This document shows positions 15,697 through 24,985 of a stretch of DNA of 64,000 nucleotides, in pieces; the first letter of the stretch is position 1, and the number at the start of each line of letters is the position of its first letter. This DNA comes from Paenibacillus_E violae (GTDB lineage: Bacteria; Bacillota; Bacilli; Paenibacillales; NBRC-103111). Location: contig NZ_JAWCUD010000006.1 in assembly GCF_032461945.1 (NCBI RefSeq), positions 62,001 to 126,000 on the forward strand, read 5' to 3'. Position numbers and translations under genes: made by a program. The notes beneath the pieces are model-generated. The model saw only the letters and a list, made by a program, of their open reading frames with translations, was not told the DNA's origin and ran no database searches.

Positions 15697-16541
15697 AAGG
15701 ATGCTTCTTTCACCTTTTCTTTGGTTTCCTTAGACAGCACTTCGTTCATGCTGCCAGTTCGGTAGCCTTGCAGATCCAGCGTTACGTAAGTAAAGCCGAG
15801 CTTACTGAACTTTTCATAGATTGCGTCGCGATGCTCCACCACTTTATGTATTTCATCCGGCATGACTTCGATCCGGGCAATTTTCTCATGGTGACGTACG
15901 CGTACTTGATATAAACCAAGCTGTGAAAGGAAGTACTCGCCTTCGTCCAGTTGGTCAATCTTCCACTTCTCAATTTGTGTTCCGTAGGGAATACGGGAGG
16001 ACAGGCAAGCAAAAGACGGTTTATTCCAAGTACGTAAACCTAATTCTTTGGAAAGCTGTCTGATTTCATCTTTGGTCATCCCAGCCTCTTGTAGAGTACT
16101 GCGGACACCCTGCTCGTTCTTGGCTTGCAGCCCCGGTCTGTAATCACCGAGATCGTCCATATTAGAACCATCCAGAATGTAGGGATAACCTAATTCTTTG
16201 GCTAATTGCTGCAGATGTGAATAAAGACCCGTTTTGCAATGGTAGCAGCGGTCCGGATTATTGGCGACGAAATTGGCATTCTCCAATTCTTTGACCTCTG
16301 TTTTGTACAGGCGGACACCAATTTGTTCAGCAAGCTCGACGGCTGCATCGAATTCCCGTGAAGGGAATGTTTCGGATGCAGCTGTGACGGCCAGAACTTG
16401 ATCACCGAGCTCTTGCTGCGCACGCTTGAGGACAAATGTGCTGTCTACTCCGCCGGAAAAGGCGATCAATACTCGGCCCATGCCTCTTAAAATCTCGCCA
16501 AGCTTGCGATCCTTCTCTCGCGTTACTTCTTGTATGCTCAT
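15693..16541 (-). CDS. larE: LarE: sulfur transferase for nickel-pincer cofactor
   Basis: 282 residues. The PP-loop is SGGVDSTFVL (30-39). Cys179 in PSFACLSSRIPYG matches the sacrificial cysteine that donates sulfur in LarE. A further CYHC pair lies at 99-102. LarE adenylates the LarB product and converts its carboxylates to thiocarboxylates. The start is behind GGGAGGAAAG. It is first of the larE-larB-larC1 operon. No larA is seen in the window, so the enzyme receiving the cofactor must be encoded elsewhere. Confidence 0.93.
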   Translation of the reverse strand: MSIQEVTREKDRKLGEILRGMGRVLIAFSGGVDSTFVLKRAQQELGDQVLAVTAASETFPSREFDAAVELAEQIGVRLYKTEVKELENANFVANNPDRCYHCKTGLYSHLQQLAKELGYPYILDGSNMDDLGDYRPGLQAKNEQGVRSTLQEAGMTKDEIRQLSKELGLRTWNKPSFACLSSRIPYGTQIEKWKIDQLDEGEYFLSQLGLYQVRVRHHEKIARIEVMPDEIHKVVEHRDAIYEKFSKLGFTYVTLDLQGYRTGSMNEVLSKETKEKVKEASL

Positions 16542-16697
16542 GTTTCTTTCCTCCCATACAGCCTATATGTAAATAGCTGAGCTGTTTTGGTCCATCTAGA
16601 TAAGTGTATCACAACTGGCTGGCAAAGTGGATTGTTTTGTCAGGCATTCATGATATAATAACAACATTGAGAAACCAAATAAAAGGCGGGAAATATA

Positions 16698-17573
16698 ATG
16701 CCTACAAAACCATTAGAGAGAAAACCAGACTGGTTAAAAATTAATCTGAAAACAGATGAAAATTTCAAAGAAATAAAATCAATGATGCGTTCGAAGACGC
16801 TGCATACGGTTTGTGAAGAAGCTAAATGCCCGAACATACATGAATGTTGGGCGAATCGAACCGCTACGTTCATGATTTTGGGTGACATCTGCACGCGTGC
16901 GTGCCGTTTTTGCGCTGTGAAAACGGGGCTGCCGACAGAGCTTGATCTGCAAGAGCCTGAGCGCGTGGCTGATGCTGCTTTGCAAATGGGACTGCGCCAT
17001 TGCGTTGTAACTTCTGTTGCACGTGATGATTTGCAGGATGGCGGCGCGATGATCTTCGCAGAAACCATCAAAGCGATTCGCCGCAAGCTGCCACTTTGTA
17101 CCGTGGAAGTGCTGATTCCGGATTTCTTGGGCCGTGAAGAATCTTTGGTTACTGTTCTTGAAGCGAAGCCGGATATTCTGAATCACAATATGGAGACCGT
17201 GGAACGCATGTCAGACCGCGTCCGTTCCAAGGCGAAATATCGCCGTTCGTTGGAGCTGCTTCAACGTTCCAAACGTATTGCCCCAAGCATCCCGACCAAA
17301 TCCAGCGTCATGATTGGCGTAGGGGAGGAATGGGACGAGTTGTTGCAGACGATGGACGATTTGCGTGCCGTCGATTGCGATATTATGACGATTGGACAGT
17401 ATTTGCAGCCGTCGACAATTCACTTGGCCGTGTCCAAATATTACACACCTGAGCAATTTGCTCTTCTAAAAGAAGAAGGCATGAAGCGCGGATTCAAACA
17501 CGTTGAATCTGGGCCTTTGGTGCGCAGCTCCTACCATGCCCATGAGCAGGTTAAATCCGCATCGAGCGTTTAG
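16698..17573 (+). CDS. lipA: Lipoyl synthase
   Basis: 291 residues, normal length. The auxiliary cluster motif CEEAKCPNIHEC (about 35-46) and the radical SAM motif CTRACRFC (about 61-68) are both intact. The C-terminal RSSYHA carries the serine that ligates the auxiliary cluster. The enzyme inserts two sulfurs into protein-bound octanoate. The start follows a purine-rich AAAGGCGGG site. It is divergent from larE and followed 39 bases later by yutD, the same order as in B. subtilis. Confidence 0.97.
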   Translation: MPTKPLERKPDWLKINLKTDENFKEIKSMMRSKTLHTVCEEAKCPNIHECWANRTATFMILGDICTRACRFCAVKTGLPTELDLQEPERVADAALQMGLRHCVVTSVARDDLQDGGAMIFAETIKAIRRKLPLCTVEVLIPDFLGREESLVTVLEAKPDILNHNMETVERMSDRVRSKAKYRRSLELLQRSKRIAPSIPTKSSVMIGVGEEWDELLQTMDDLRAVDCDIMTIGQYLQPSTIHLAVSKYYTPEQFALLKEEGMKRGFKHVESGPLVRSSYHAHEQVKSASSV

Positions 17574-17612
17574 AACACGAACGAGTCATAGAAAGGAGAG
17601 CTTCCTACCATC

Positions 17613-17936
17613 ATGATTCATATTGCCAATAAAACATACGAGCTCGTTACCGACCATAAAAATGGCTGGAACTTTGAAGTATTCAAAGAACGCTTCAGCG
17701 AAGTTTTAGAGCGTTATGATTATATTGTTGGCGATTGGGGGTACAGCCAATTAAGGCTGAGGGGTTTCTTCAAGGAAATCCACCCCAAAGCAACGAAGGA
17801 AACCTCCATTGCCGCTCTTCAGGATTACTTGAATGAGTATTGCAACTTTGGTTGTGCGTATTTCATTATTGAAAAAGTAAATGGAAATAAGCAGCAACAG
17901 CAGGCACCTTCTGAGCCATCGACGACTACGCCATAG
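17613..17936 (+). CDS. yutD: YutD-family protein
   Basis: 107 residues with the DUF1027/YutD core (YDYIVGDWGYSQLRLRGFF, then CNFGCAYFIIEK) and a Gln/Pro/Thr-rich tail. The function is unknown, but the pairing with lipA is conserved in Bacillus. A strong ribosome site (GAAAGGAGAG) precedes the ATG. It shares a bidirectional terminator with the NAD kinase gene. Confidence 0.85.
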   Translation: MIHIANKTYELVTDHKNGWNFEVFKERFSEVLERYDYIVGDWGYSQLRLRGFFKEIHPKATKETSIAALQDYLNEYCNFGCAYFIIEKVNGNKQQQQAPSEPSTTTP

Positions 17937-17945
17937 TAGATAAGT

Positions 17946-17995
17946 AAAAAGACGCCATTCCCACTCGCAAGAGGAAGGAAGGCGTCTTTTTTTTG
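17946..17995. terminator. Bidirectional terminator between yutD and the NAD kinase gene
   Basis: AAAAAGACGCC (17946-17956) pairs with GGCGTCTTTTTTTT (17981-17994). The A and T runs on the two sides serve both converging genes. Confidence 0.85.
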
Positions 17996-17997
17996 GC

Positions 17998-18810
17998 TTA
18001 TTTTAACTCTAATCCTACAAAAGCTTCGCGAACCCTGTTCCAGAAAGGGAAAGGACGGAATCTGGCAAACTTTACTTTGACATGGGAAGCAACGCGGCAG
18101 CGAATAGAAACGACATCGTTGCGCTGCATGTACTTATGATCAAGAGAGAGCAGCATATTCTGATGTGCTTTTGGATATATGTCACAGTGATGGTGCGCCG
18201 GCAAAATCATGGACGAGCCTAAAGTTCGGTAAACTCTATTGTTGATTGAAGCAATCTCTGCCACCTGAATAGCTTCCAAAGATGGATGGACCATGGCTCC
18301 GCCCAAGCTTTTGTTGTAAGCCGTACTCCCCGCAGGCGAGGATATGCAGATCCCGTCACCGCGGAACATCTCGAACATTTCGTCGTTGATGTGCAGACGT
18401 GCAACGAGCGATACTTCAATGCCCCGCAGCGTAAATTCGTTGAGAGCCAAATGCGTTTCTACACCATTTTCAGTCGTGATTTCAATCTCAACAACGGGAT
18501 ACTGGACAACATGAAGTTCCTCTGGGGTGGTTACATTGAACACGAGCGAAGCTAAATGATCTAACTCGTGTGGTTTCCAATCTGCGAAAAAGCCCAGATG
18601 TCCGGTATGAAGCCCGACGAAAGCGATGTGATCCAGTCGATGTACATAATTGTGAAAGGCTTGCAGCATCGTCCCATCTCCACCAATGGAAAGGACAATG
18701 TCGGGATTCTCTTCATCCCTTGGCATACCTTGTTCAGCGGCGAGCGCGTGGAACCGTGCTGTCAGCTCCTTGGAGATATCATCGCCTCGTTCAATGACAT
18801 TGTATTTCAA
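17998..18810 (-). CDS. nadK: NAD kinase
   Basis: 270 residues. The kinase signature IGGDGTMLQAFH (about 42-53) and SPAGSTAYNKSLGGA (about 156-170) carry the catalytic and substrate residues. The enzyme phosphorylates NAD to NADP in the cytoplasm. The length matches the Bacillus NadF/YtdI group. It follows a PilZ gene by 11 bases in the same direction, so the two are probably one transcript. Confidence 0.93.
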   Translation of the reverse strand: MKYNVIERGDDISKELTARFHALAAEQGMPRDEENPDIVLSIGGDGTMLQAFHNYVHRLDHIAFVGLHTGHLGFFADWKPHELDHLASLVFNVTTPEELHVVQYPVVEIEITTENGVETHLALNEFTLRGIEVSLVARLHINDEMFEMFRGDGICISSPAGSTAYNKSLGGAMVHPSLEAIQVAEIASINNRVYRTLGSSMILPAHHHCDIYPKAHQNMLLSLDHKYMQRNDVVSIRCRVASHVKVKFARFRPFPFWNRVREAFVGLELK

Positions 18811-18821
18811 TCGTTTTCCTC

Positions 18822-19493
18822 CTATTGAAGCGTGCAGTATTTGTCAATTTCTTGCAGGATAGATTCAGGTGTATGCCGAAATTTGGCAGCGACACGATAA
18901 GAATCGTTGCTGAAATTTGTCACCCTAATAATCTCGCCATAAGCGGTAATGGGGTGTGGAAATCCTGACAGGATGAAGCTGAATTCCAGAAATAAGGGAT
19001 AAAAAAGCCGGTTTGTCGTAACAAAAGAAAGACCTCCTGCACTGATATCGAGCAGCTGTCCGGAGAAAGCGACGCCCTTGCGTGCGGATAAGCCGCGAAT
19101 GCCGACAATTTGAAGGGTAATGGGTGTTCGAAGGGAGATCTTAGCCCGGTTGTGCTGTCGGTTCTGATGCTGCTGAATCTCTTCGGGAATAGATAGCGTG
19201 AGGTAACAAATCGCTTTTTTTATCTCAAGTTGAAGTAACTCCACGTGCGTATAGTATAAAATTCCACGGTCTTTAAAAGAAAATTCAATAAAAGAAACAT
19301 GTTCAAGTTTGTCGAATGGAAACGCGCCCGCGAGCTCTAAACAAACTGTGAAGGAATCTTCTCCAATTTTATCAATGTAGAAATTATCTTCATAGCAAAA
19401 AGGCTGTCCATCTTTGGACTCACCGACAACAATCAAATGACAATCGGAGTTCGGTGCGATATATGCCAATTCTAGTGCCTTATTCCAATCCAT
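18822..19493 (-). CDS. PilZ-domain protein (c-di-GMP effector, YcgR/YpfA-like)
   Basis: 223 residues. An N-terminal YcgR-like beta domain (about 1-100) is followed by a PilZ domain. Both c-di-GMP motifs are present: RQHNR as RxxxR and DISAGG as DxSxxG. Proteins of this build slow flagella or alter exopolysaccharide output on binding c-di-GMP. It is upstream of nadK. A diguanylate cyclase is encoded 6 kb away. The target is not shown by the sequence. Confidence 0.82.
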   Translation of the reverse strand: MDWNKALELAYIAPNSDCHLIVVGESKDGQPFCYEDNFYIDKIGEDSFTVCLELAGAFPFDKLEHVSFIEFSFKDRGILYYTHVELLQLEIKKAICYLTLSIPEEIQQHQNRQHNRAKISLRTPITLQIVGIRGLSARKGVAFSGQLLDISAGGLSFVTTNRLFYPLFLEFSFILSGFPHPITAYGEIIRVTNFSNDSYRVAAKFRHTPESILQEIDKYCTLQ

Positions 19494-19582
19494 AGCATCA
19501 CCAAGTGGTTAGATTTGCATTCATGAACGCATACACATACCGTAAGTTCTCTTTTCATAATAATTTATAAAAGAAAATAAGA

Positions 19583-19608
19583 AAAGCCCCAAAAGGGGCT
19601 TAATCGAG
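19583..19608 (-). terminator. Terminator of the glucan phosphorylase gene
   Basis: On the minus strand GCCCC, a TTTT loop and GGGGC are followed by TTTTCTT. It lies 13 bases beyond the stop codon at 19621. Confidence 0.8.
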
Positions 19609-19620
19609 GGATTCATACAT

Positions 19621-22176
19621 TTATTGCCATGATAATGTGCTGGTTACTAGTGAAAGTTCAAAAGCATGGGCGAAGTTTGTCGAAATAGGTCGAACACGGA
19701 TAGAGAAGTGCGGCCCATGGACGAGATGTCCGGGTATGTTTGCTCTATAGCTCTGCACGTGCTCAATCAGTTCGCCAGATGGCTCCATCGGGATGATTTT
19801 TTGTTCCCACTTTTCACCGTTGTCCTCGTAATAAATAATCTCTACCGCTGTATCCTGCGGCCAAATAGGGCCGAAATAAATCTGCGCGCTCACTTCCTTG
19901 GTTGTCGGTTTGATTTCGCTTAAGGGCACTTCCGTCGACAATTTGGCGGAGCGGTCATCGATCCCAATGATTTTTACTTGATACCAGTTATTACGGATGA
20001 ATTGCTTGTAATCGGCAACCTTCGTCGCAACCTCATAATGATTAGCAACAAACAAGCGTGCTCGATCCGCTGTCGGCAAATAGGTTTCTTCCGTATAATC
20101 CTGCACCATGCGGTGTGTGTTATACACGGGGCTGAGCGATTGGATAGAACGCTTCATCCGGCTAATCCATTGATGCGGGAGATTTCCTTGGTTGTAGTAC
20201 AAGGGAATAATTTCTTTCTCCAAAATGTGATAAATGGACTGGGTATTTTCTTTCTCCTGCGCAGCCCAATCGGCCGTACCAGTGGAACCAATCGCCCAAC
20301 CGTTCGTTCCGTTGTAGCCTTCCTCCCACCAACCGTCCAGCACGCTAAAATTAAGAACACCGTTCATTGCCGCTTTTTGCCCGCTAGTTCCGCTGGCTTC
20401 AAGGGGTCTTCGAGGGTTATTCAGCCAGACATCTACACCCTGTACGAGGTAACGAGCCATGTTGATGTCGTAGTTTTCGAGCATCACGACTTTGCCTTCG
20501 AATTCTTTCATTTTCGAAACTCGGTAAATTTCACGGATAAGCTCCTGACCGGGATAATCGGCAGGGTGAGCTTTGCCGGCAAAAATGAACTGGACCGGCC
20601 GTTCAGGGTCATTAATTAATTTCTTAAGCCGGTATAAATCGTTAAAAATGAGATTAGCCCGCTTGTAGGTCGCAAATCGTCTCGCGAATCCGATGGTTAA
20701 AGCTTTTGGATTCAAATAATGTCTAACTTCCTCAATTCGCTGCTCGGATTCTCCATTGCGCCTGCGCTGCTCCATCAAATTCTGGCGAGCAAAGCTCACT
20801 AAATCATCTTTCAACTGCTGGTGCACCTTCCAGATGGATTCATCGGGGATGACCTCGACTTGCTGCCATTGATGCTTGTTGGCTTGCTCTTCTCGCCACG
20901 TGCCGGGCAGGAAGCGATCCAGCAGTTCTTTCCAGCTTGATGCTGTCCATGTTTCCAAATGAACACCATTCGTAATGGAACCGATTGGGACTTCACTAGC
21001 GTCAATGTGTCCATGAAATTCTTTGAACATCTCACGGGAAACTTGCCCATGCAGTTTACTGACGCCATTGCGGAGTCCAGCCGTATTCATGGCCAAATGA
21101 GTCATATTAAATTGGCCTGTGTGATGGTCAAGTCCGAGTGCTATAATCGCCTGCTTATGGCGTGACAGCTCATTGAACAGCGGTCCGAGATAATGCTCCA
21201 ACATCCCGATAGAGAACGTGTCATGGCCCGCAGGAACAGGTGTATGTGTGGTGAAGACGGTAGCCGAGCGGACCGTTTCGACTGCCACGTGAAAAGGCAG
21301 ACCTAGATGCAGCAGATCCTTCAATCGCTCCAAAGTAAGGAAAGCTGCGTGACCCTCGTTGATGTGGTACACATTGGGGTAAATGCCCAGCGCACGAAGC
21401 GCTTTGACGCCGCCAATGCCAAGCACGATTTCTTGAGCAATTCGTGTATCCTGATTTCCGCCGTATAGCTGTGCGGTCAATTCTTTATCCGCATGTTGAT
21501 TGGCTTCATGATCGGCGTCGAGTAAATAAATCCGATTGCGGCCGACCTGTACCTGCCAAATCTGCAAGGTGATAGCCCGGCCCGGCATGTCAATCGAGAC
21601 GGTGAGAGGCGCGCCTTGATGAAGAACCGGCGCAATCGGAAGTTTGGCAAAGTCATAATCGTATAAGTGGCTTTGTTGTCCGCCTGAAGCATCGATTTTT
21701 TGCGTAAAGTACCCTTTTTTATAAAGAAGGCCAACACCAACTAAGGGAATGCCCAAGTCGCTGGCTGATTTCGCGTGATCGCCTGCCAAAATGCCGAGGC
21801 CACCCGAATAGATCGGCAATGATTCATGGAAGCCGAATTCGGCGGAGAAATAGGCAACTTTGACGTAGCCTCGATCGCCATGTTTTTCTTGAAACCAGGT
21901 GGGCCCGTTTAAATAGGCGTCGAACCTGTCGATCACTTGTCGATACCTGGTTAGAAATTCTGCATTATGACTTAAAGCATCAAGCTTAGCATCGTCCAAA
22001 TCATATAGGAGACGAACGGGATTATGGCCGGTTTGAGCCCATTTGACAGGATCCATTTGTGCAAAAAGTTGTAGCGCATCATAGTTCCAGCTGAACCAAA
22101 GATTAATGGCTAACTCGGATAACCGCTCAATCGCAGGAGGCAATGTTTTGGCTACTCGGAGGACGGAGTTTTGCAT
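19621..22176 (-). CDS. glgP: Alpha-glucan (glycogen/maltodextrin) phosphorylase, DUF3417 type
   Basis: 851 residues, GT35 family of the type with an N-terminal DUF3417 domain (about 1-110). The active-site stretch includes EASGTSGQKAAMNGVLNFSV, then DGWWEEGYNG. The pyridoxal-phosphate site is represented by this C-terminal block and MARYLVQGVDVWLNNPRRP. It releases glucose-1-phosphate from alpha-glucans. No other glycogen gene is adjacent, so it stands alone. The start ATG at 22176 follows a GGGAG-type site. Confidence 0.92.
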   Translation of the reverse strand: MQNSVLRVAKTLPPAIERLSELAINLWFSWNYDALQLFAQMDPVKWAQTGHNPVRLLYDLDDAKLDALSHNAEFLTRYRQVIDRFDAYLNGPTWFQEKHGDRGYVKVAYFSAEFGFHESLPIYSGGLGILAGDHAKSASDLGIPLVGVGLLYKKGYFTQKIDASGGQQSHLYDYDFAKLPIAPVLHQGAPLTVSIDMPGRAITLQIWQVQVGRNRIYLLDADHEANQHADKELTAQLYGGNQDTRIAQEIVLGIGGVKALRALGIYPNVYHINEGHAAFLTLERLKDLLHLGLPFHVAVETVRSATVFTTHTPVPAGHDTFSIGMLEHYLGPLFNELSRHKQAIIALGLDHHTGQFNMTHLAMNTAGLRNGVSKLHGQVSREMFKEFHGHIDASEVPIGSITNGVHLETWTASSWKELLDRFLPGTWREEQANKHQWQQVEVIPDESIWKVHQQLKDDLVSFARQNLMEQRRRNGESEQRIEEVRHYLNPKALTIGFARRFATYKRANLIFNDLYRLKKLINDPERPVQFIFAGKAHPADYPGQELIREIYRVSKMKEFEGKVVMLENYDINMARYLVQGVDVWLNNPRRPLEASGTSGQKAAMNGVLNFSVLDGWWEEGYNGTNGWAIGSTGTADWAAQEKENTQSIYHILEKEIIPLYYNQGNLPHQWISRMKRSIQSLSPVYNTHRMVQDYTEETYLPTADRARLFVANHYEVATKVADYKQFIRNNWYQVKIIGIDDRSAKLSTEVPLSEIKPTTKEVSAQIYFGPIWPQDTAVEIIYYEDNGEKWEQKIIPMEPSGELIEHVQSYRANIPGHLVHGPHFSIRVRPISTNFAHAFELSLVTSTLSWQ

Positions 22177-22240
22177 ACGGTATGTTCACTCCCTTTTATC
22201 ATCATAATTGTAATTATCATTGTCATGGTAAGTACCCATA

Positions 22241-23479
22241 TTATCTTGTTCCACCAACTTTTTCATACACGAGTCTAAGTAAGGAATATGCAGCAAAGAG
22301 CCCCGCAATGACAGTAAAAGCAGCCAAGATAACGGTTCCGCTCATAGGGAGCAGGAGCCTGAGATAGCTGAGAATGGGGGATGTTGGATCATACTGCGGC
22401 ATGAAAACCGTTTTGGTGTCTCGGAAGACCTGCAAAGGCTCCCAAAAAATAATCACAATAGCTGCGGAAAGCAAAGCATGGATGAAACGGGAGATCAAAA
22501 AAGGCATATAACGGAGGTTCGTATGACTTAAAAGACTAACGATCTGCGCATGCACCGACAATCCGCCCCATGACAATATGAACGCCCCAATCGCAACTTT
22601 GCTGGAAAGCGCCAATGCAGCAGGAGCATTGCCAGCAGCCTTTGCCCCAATCGTCACCTCGAATAAACCGTTCATGACAGCTTGTGACAATTCAAGCGGA
22701 AGTCCTGTAAAGCGCAAAAGGGAATCAATGAGCATGTATATGGCATTCATGACTCTAGCTTGAGTTAAGACCTCCAAGGCAACGGAGAAGAAGACAACAA
22801 GTCCACCTACAACGAAAATTAAATTTACCGATTGAAGGACGGATTGGCTGAGAAGCGCACCGATGGATCTTCCATCGGACATGCGGGCAACATGCATGGA
22901 TTCAAAGGCGCGCTTCCATATCCAGCCTTGGCTGGCGCTCTTTTGCTCGGTAGGGCGGCTTTTCTTGCCATGGAATCGCATCATCAATCCAATCATAAGA
23001 GAGCCTCCGTAGTGAGCTACAGCCAGAATGATAGCGAGTGAGGCATCATGGAAGAAACCTATAGAAACAGCTCCAATCAAGAAGATTGGATCGGAGCTTG
23101 TTGTAAATGCGACGAGCCGTTCGCCTTCCTCGCGGTTTACGAGCTTTTGGGTCCACAGCTGGCCCGTTAATTTAGCGCCGACAGGATAACCGGCCGCGAA
23201 GCCCATGGCCACGACGAAGCCGCCGATGCCCGGTATACGGAAAACGGGGCGCATCATCGGATCCAGCAGAGTGCCGAAGAAGTGAACGATGCCGAAGCCA
23301 AGCATAATTTCGGAGATGACGAAGAAGGGAAAGAGGGCGGGGAACAGCACGTCCCACCAAATGGAAACACCGCGCAAGGCTGCTTGAAGTCCGGCATGAG
23401 GGAAGGCAAATAAGCATAGAATAATGGCAATAACAACAAAGGCCATAAGTAGCGCCGCGGTAAAGTTTCTTTTCTCCAT
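22241..23479 (-). CDS. ylbJ: Sporulation integral membrane protein YlbJ
   Basis: 412 residues with about nine membrane helices and two nucleoside-transporter gate-like repeats (FGFAAGYPVGAKLTGQLW region; LSWGGLSVHAQIVSLLS). YlbJ is a SigE-regulated protein needed for spore cortex formation in Bacillus. The start follows an AGGAGG site. The gene is upstream of glgP in the same direction, but a 64-base gap and the unrelated role leave co-transcription open. Confidence 0.88.
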   Translation of the reverse strand: MEKRNFTAALLMAFVVIAIILCLFAFPHAGLQAALRGVSIWWDVLFPALFPFFVISEIMLGFGIVHFFGTLLDPMMRPVFRIPGIGGFVVAMGFAAGYPVGAKLTGQLWTQKLVNREEGERLVAFTTSSDPIFLIGAVSIGFFHDASLAIILAVAHYGGSLMIGLMMRFHGKKSRPTEQKSASQGWIWKRAFESMHVARMSDGRSIGALLSQSVLQSVNLIFVVGGLVVFFSVALEVLTQARVMNAIYMLIDSLLRFTGLPLELSQAVMNGLFEVTIGAKAAGNAPAALALSSKVAIGAFILSWGGLSVHAQIVSLLSHTNLRYMPFLISRFIHALLSAAIVIIFWEPLQVFRDTKTVFMPQYDPTSPILSYLRLLLPMSGTVILAAFTVIAGLFAAYSLLRLVYEKVGGTR

Positions 23480-23630
23480 AGAACTCTACACCTCCTCCTC
23501 AACTATATGAAAGAAATGGGACATACATGCCGGCCTAAAAAACTTAGACTTTGGTACTGTTATGTAAATGTATTTATGGTAAAATAGGACTAGTAATAGT
23601 CTTATATCCTAGGCCGCGGGAGTGATTCAA

Positions 23631-23729
23631 ATGACAAGTGTCATCGTCGGTTTGGTCGTTTGTATGTTCGTGTTTGTCATTCGAGAAACGCTCATGCATG
23701 CAGGGGATGAGGATGTAGAAAACTATTAA
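23631..23729 (+). CDS. Small membrane peptide (32 aa)
   Basis: ATG at 23631 opens 32 codons to TAA (23727-23729). The product is one hydrophobic helix (VIVGLVVCMFVFVI) followed by a short acidic tail, HAGDEDVENY. A GGGAGTGA ribosome site lies six bases upstream. The globin gene begins 27 bases later, so both may share a transcript. Family unknown. Confidence 0.5.
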   Translation: MTSVIVGLVVCMFVFVIRETLMHAGDEDVENY

Positions 23730-23756
23730 GTCATTACGAGCAGAGAGGTTCTCACC

Positions 23757-24149
23757 ATGTCAGAGCAAGAACGCAATACGCTGTATGAATTGATGGGGGG
23801 AGCAGAGACGGTCCGCCGGATTGTGGAAGCATTTTATCCTAGAGTGCTGAAAAATCCTTTGTTGGCGCCCCTGTTCCCCTCGAATATTGAACCCGTTATG
23901 GATAAACAATATATGTTTTTAAGCCAATTTTTTGGAGGTCCGACGCTGTATTCAGATGTCCATGGACACCCTATGATGAGAGGAAGGCATATGCCTTTTC
24001 CTATCACAGTGGAACGTGCAGACGCATGGTTAGGCTGTATGGCCGGCGCTATGGAGGAAGTGGGTTTGCCGCAGGATCTACGGGAATTTTTGCTGCAACG
24101 ATTGAAAGGTTCCGCTTATCATTTTGTGAATACACCTGAAGAAGAATAG
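23757..24149 (+). CDS. Truncated hemoglobin (group II, YjbI-like)
   Basis: 130 residues with the 2/2 globin pattern: LYELMGGAETVRRIVEAFYPRV at the start (written here in part), then FLSQFFGGP, GHPMMRGRHMPFPI with the proximal-region His, and a conserved Trp in RADAWLGCM. Group II globins bind oxygen or nitric oxide and may aid oxygen supply or detoxification. The ATG follows GAGAGGTTCTCACC. Confidence 0.88.
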   Translation: MSEQERNTLYELMGGAETVRRIVEAFYPRVLKNPLLAPLFPSNIEPVMDKQYMFLSQFFGGPTLYSDVHGHPMMRGRHMPFPITVERADAWLGCMAGAMEEVGLPQDLREFLLQRLKGSAYHFVNTPEEE

Positions 24150-24192
24150 TTCTTCTTTCCTATACTTTCCAGAGAAGAGGCGGGGTTTCAAG

Positions 24193-24894
24193 ATGGTTGA
24201 ACCTTTGTATGAGATTTCAGTGAAATGTACGTATTGCGACAATTCCTTCAAATCCATGAAGGTTCGTCCAAGCTTCAAAAAAGCGAGCAAAACAGACGCG
24301 GATTTTTGCGTTCACTATAAGGGGATCAACCCTGATTACTATATCGTGAGGATTTGTCCTTACTGCGGTTATGCGCATACGGAAAACTTTTCGGATAAGT
24401 GGAAGCCATCGCAACGTGAAGCCTTTCACGAGAAAATTGGCAAGTACTGGGCGATGCGCAGCTTTGGCGGCGAACGAACGTGGGAGACTACCCTGCAGAG
24501 TTTCAAGCTGGCGCTGGTCAGCGCGCAAATTAAAGAGGAGAAATCCCGCGTTGTAGCAGGACTTCTTCACCACTTGGCATGGCTGTACAGAACCAAAGGC
24601 GATTGGGAGCAAGAGAAGCGATTCTTGGCTTTTGCCTTGGAAGCGTATGTGCACGTATATGAGAATGAAGGCATGGATCTGAACAATGCAAGGCTAATGT
24701 TTCTTATGGGGGAACTGAACCGCAGATTGGGTCGTTTCAATGACGCAGTCAAATGGTTCTCGCGCATCATTAATGACCGTAAAATCATGGACGCTGCGAT
24801 GATTCGAGCGAGCCGCGAACAATGGATTGTAACTCGTGAGGATATGCTCGCCATTCGTATGGAATTGCCGGACGAAATGAAACAAGCTACTTAA
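24193..24894 (+). CDS. DUF2225 zinc-ribbon/TPR-like protein
   Basis: 233 residues. The N-terminal CTYC (near residue 11) and CPYCG (near residue 59) pairs form a zinc-binding module. An alpha-helical TPR-like C-terminal half begins about residue 110 (GLLHHLAWLYRTKGDWEQEK, ARLMFLMGELNRRLGRFNDA). This is the standard DUF2225 layout, whose function is unknown. It follows the globin gene by 43 bases. The ATG has AGAGGCGGGG upstream. Confidence 0.85.
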   Translation: MVEPLYEISVKCTYCDNSFKSMKVRPSFKKASKTDADFCVHYKGINPDYYIVRICPYCGYAHTENFSDKWKPSQREAFHEKIGKYWAMRSFGGERTWETTLQSFKLALVSAQIKEEKSRVVAGLLHHLAWLYRTKGDWEQEKRFLAFALEAYVHVYENEGMDLNNARLMFLMGELNRRLGRFNDAVKWFSRIINDRKIMDAAMIRASREQWIVTREDMLAIRMELPDEMKQAT

Positions 24895-24905
24895 TTAGCT
24901 CGAAT

Positions 24906-24985
24906 AAAAATGAGATGAACGCTTGCCTATGTGATGTGGCGATTGCTTGAGTGCGATCCCTTGCATAGTTAAGCGTTCATTTTTT
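24906..24985. terminator. Bidirectional terminator, DUF2225 gene and diguanylate cyclase
   Basis: A-run with ATGAGATGAACGCTT (24910-24924) pairs with AAGCGTTCAT (24971-24980) and a T-run. The long loop holds a second, weaker stem. Confidence 0.65.

Noticed and set aside
19978..20619. A 213-codon open frame on the plus strand inside the glucan phosphorylase gene
   Set aside because: It is antisense to a clear full-length enzyme, has no ribosome site and no protein family features.
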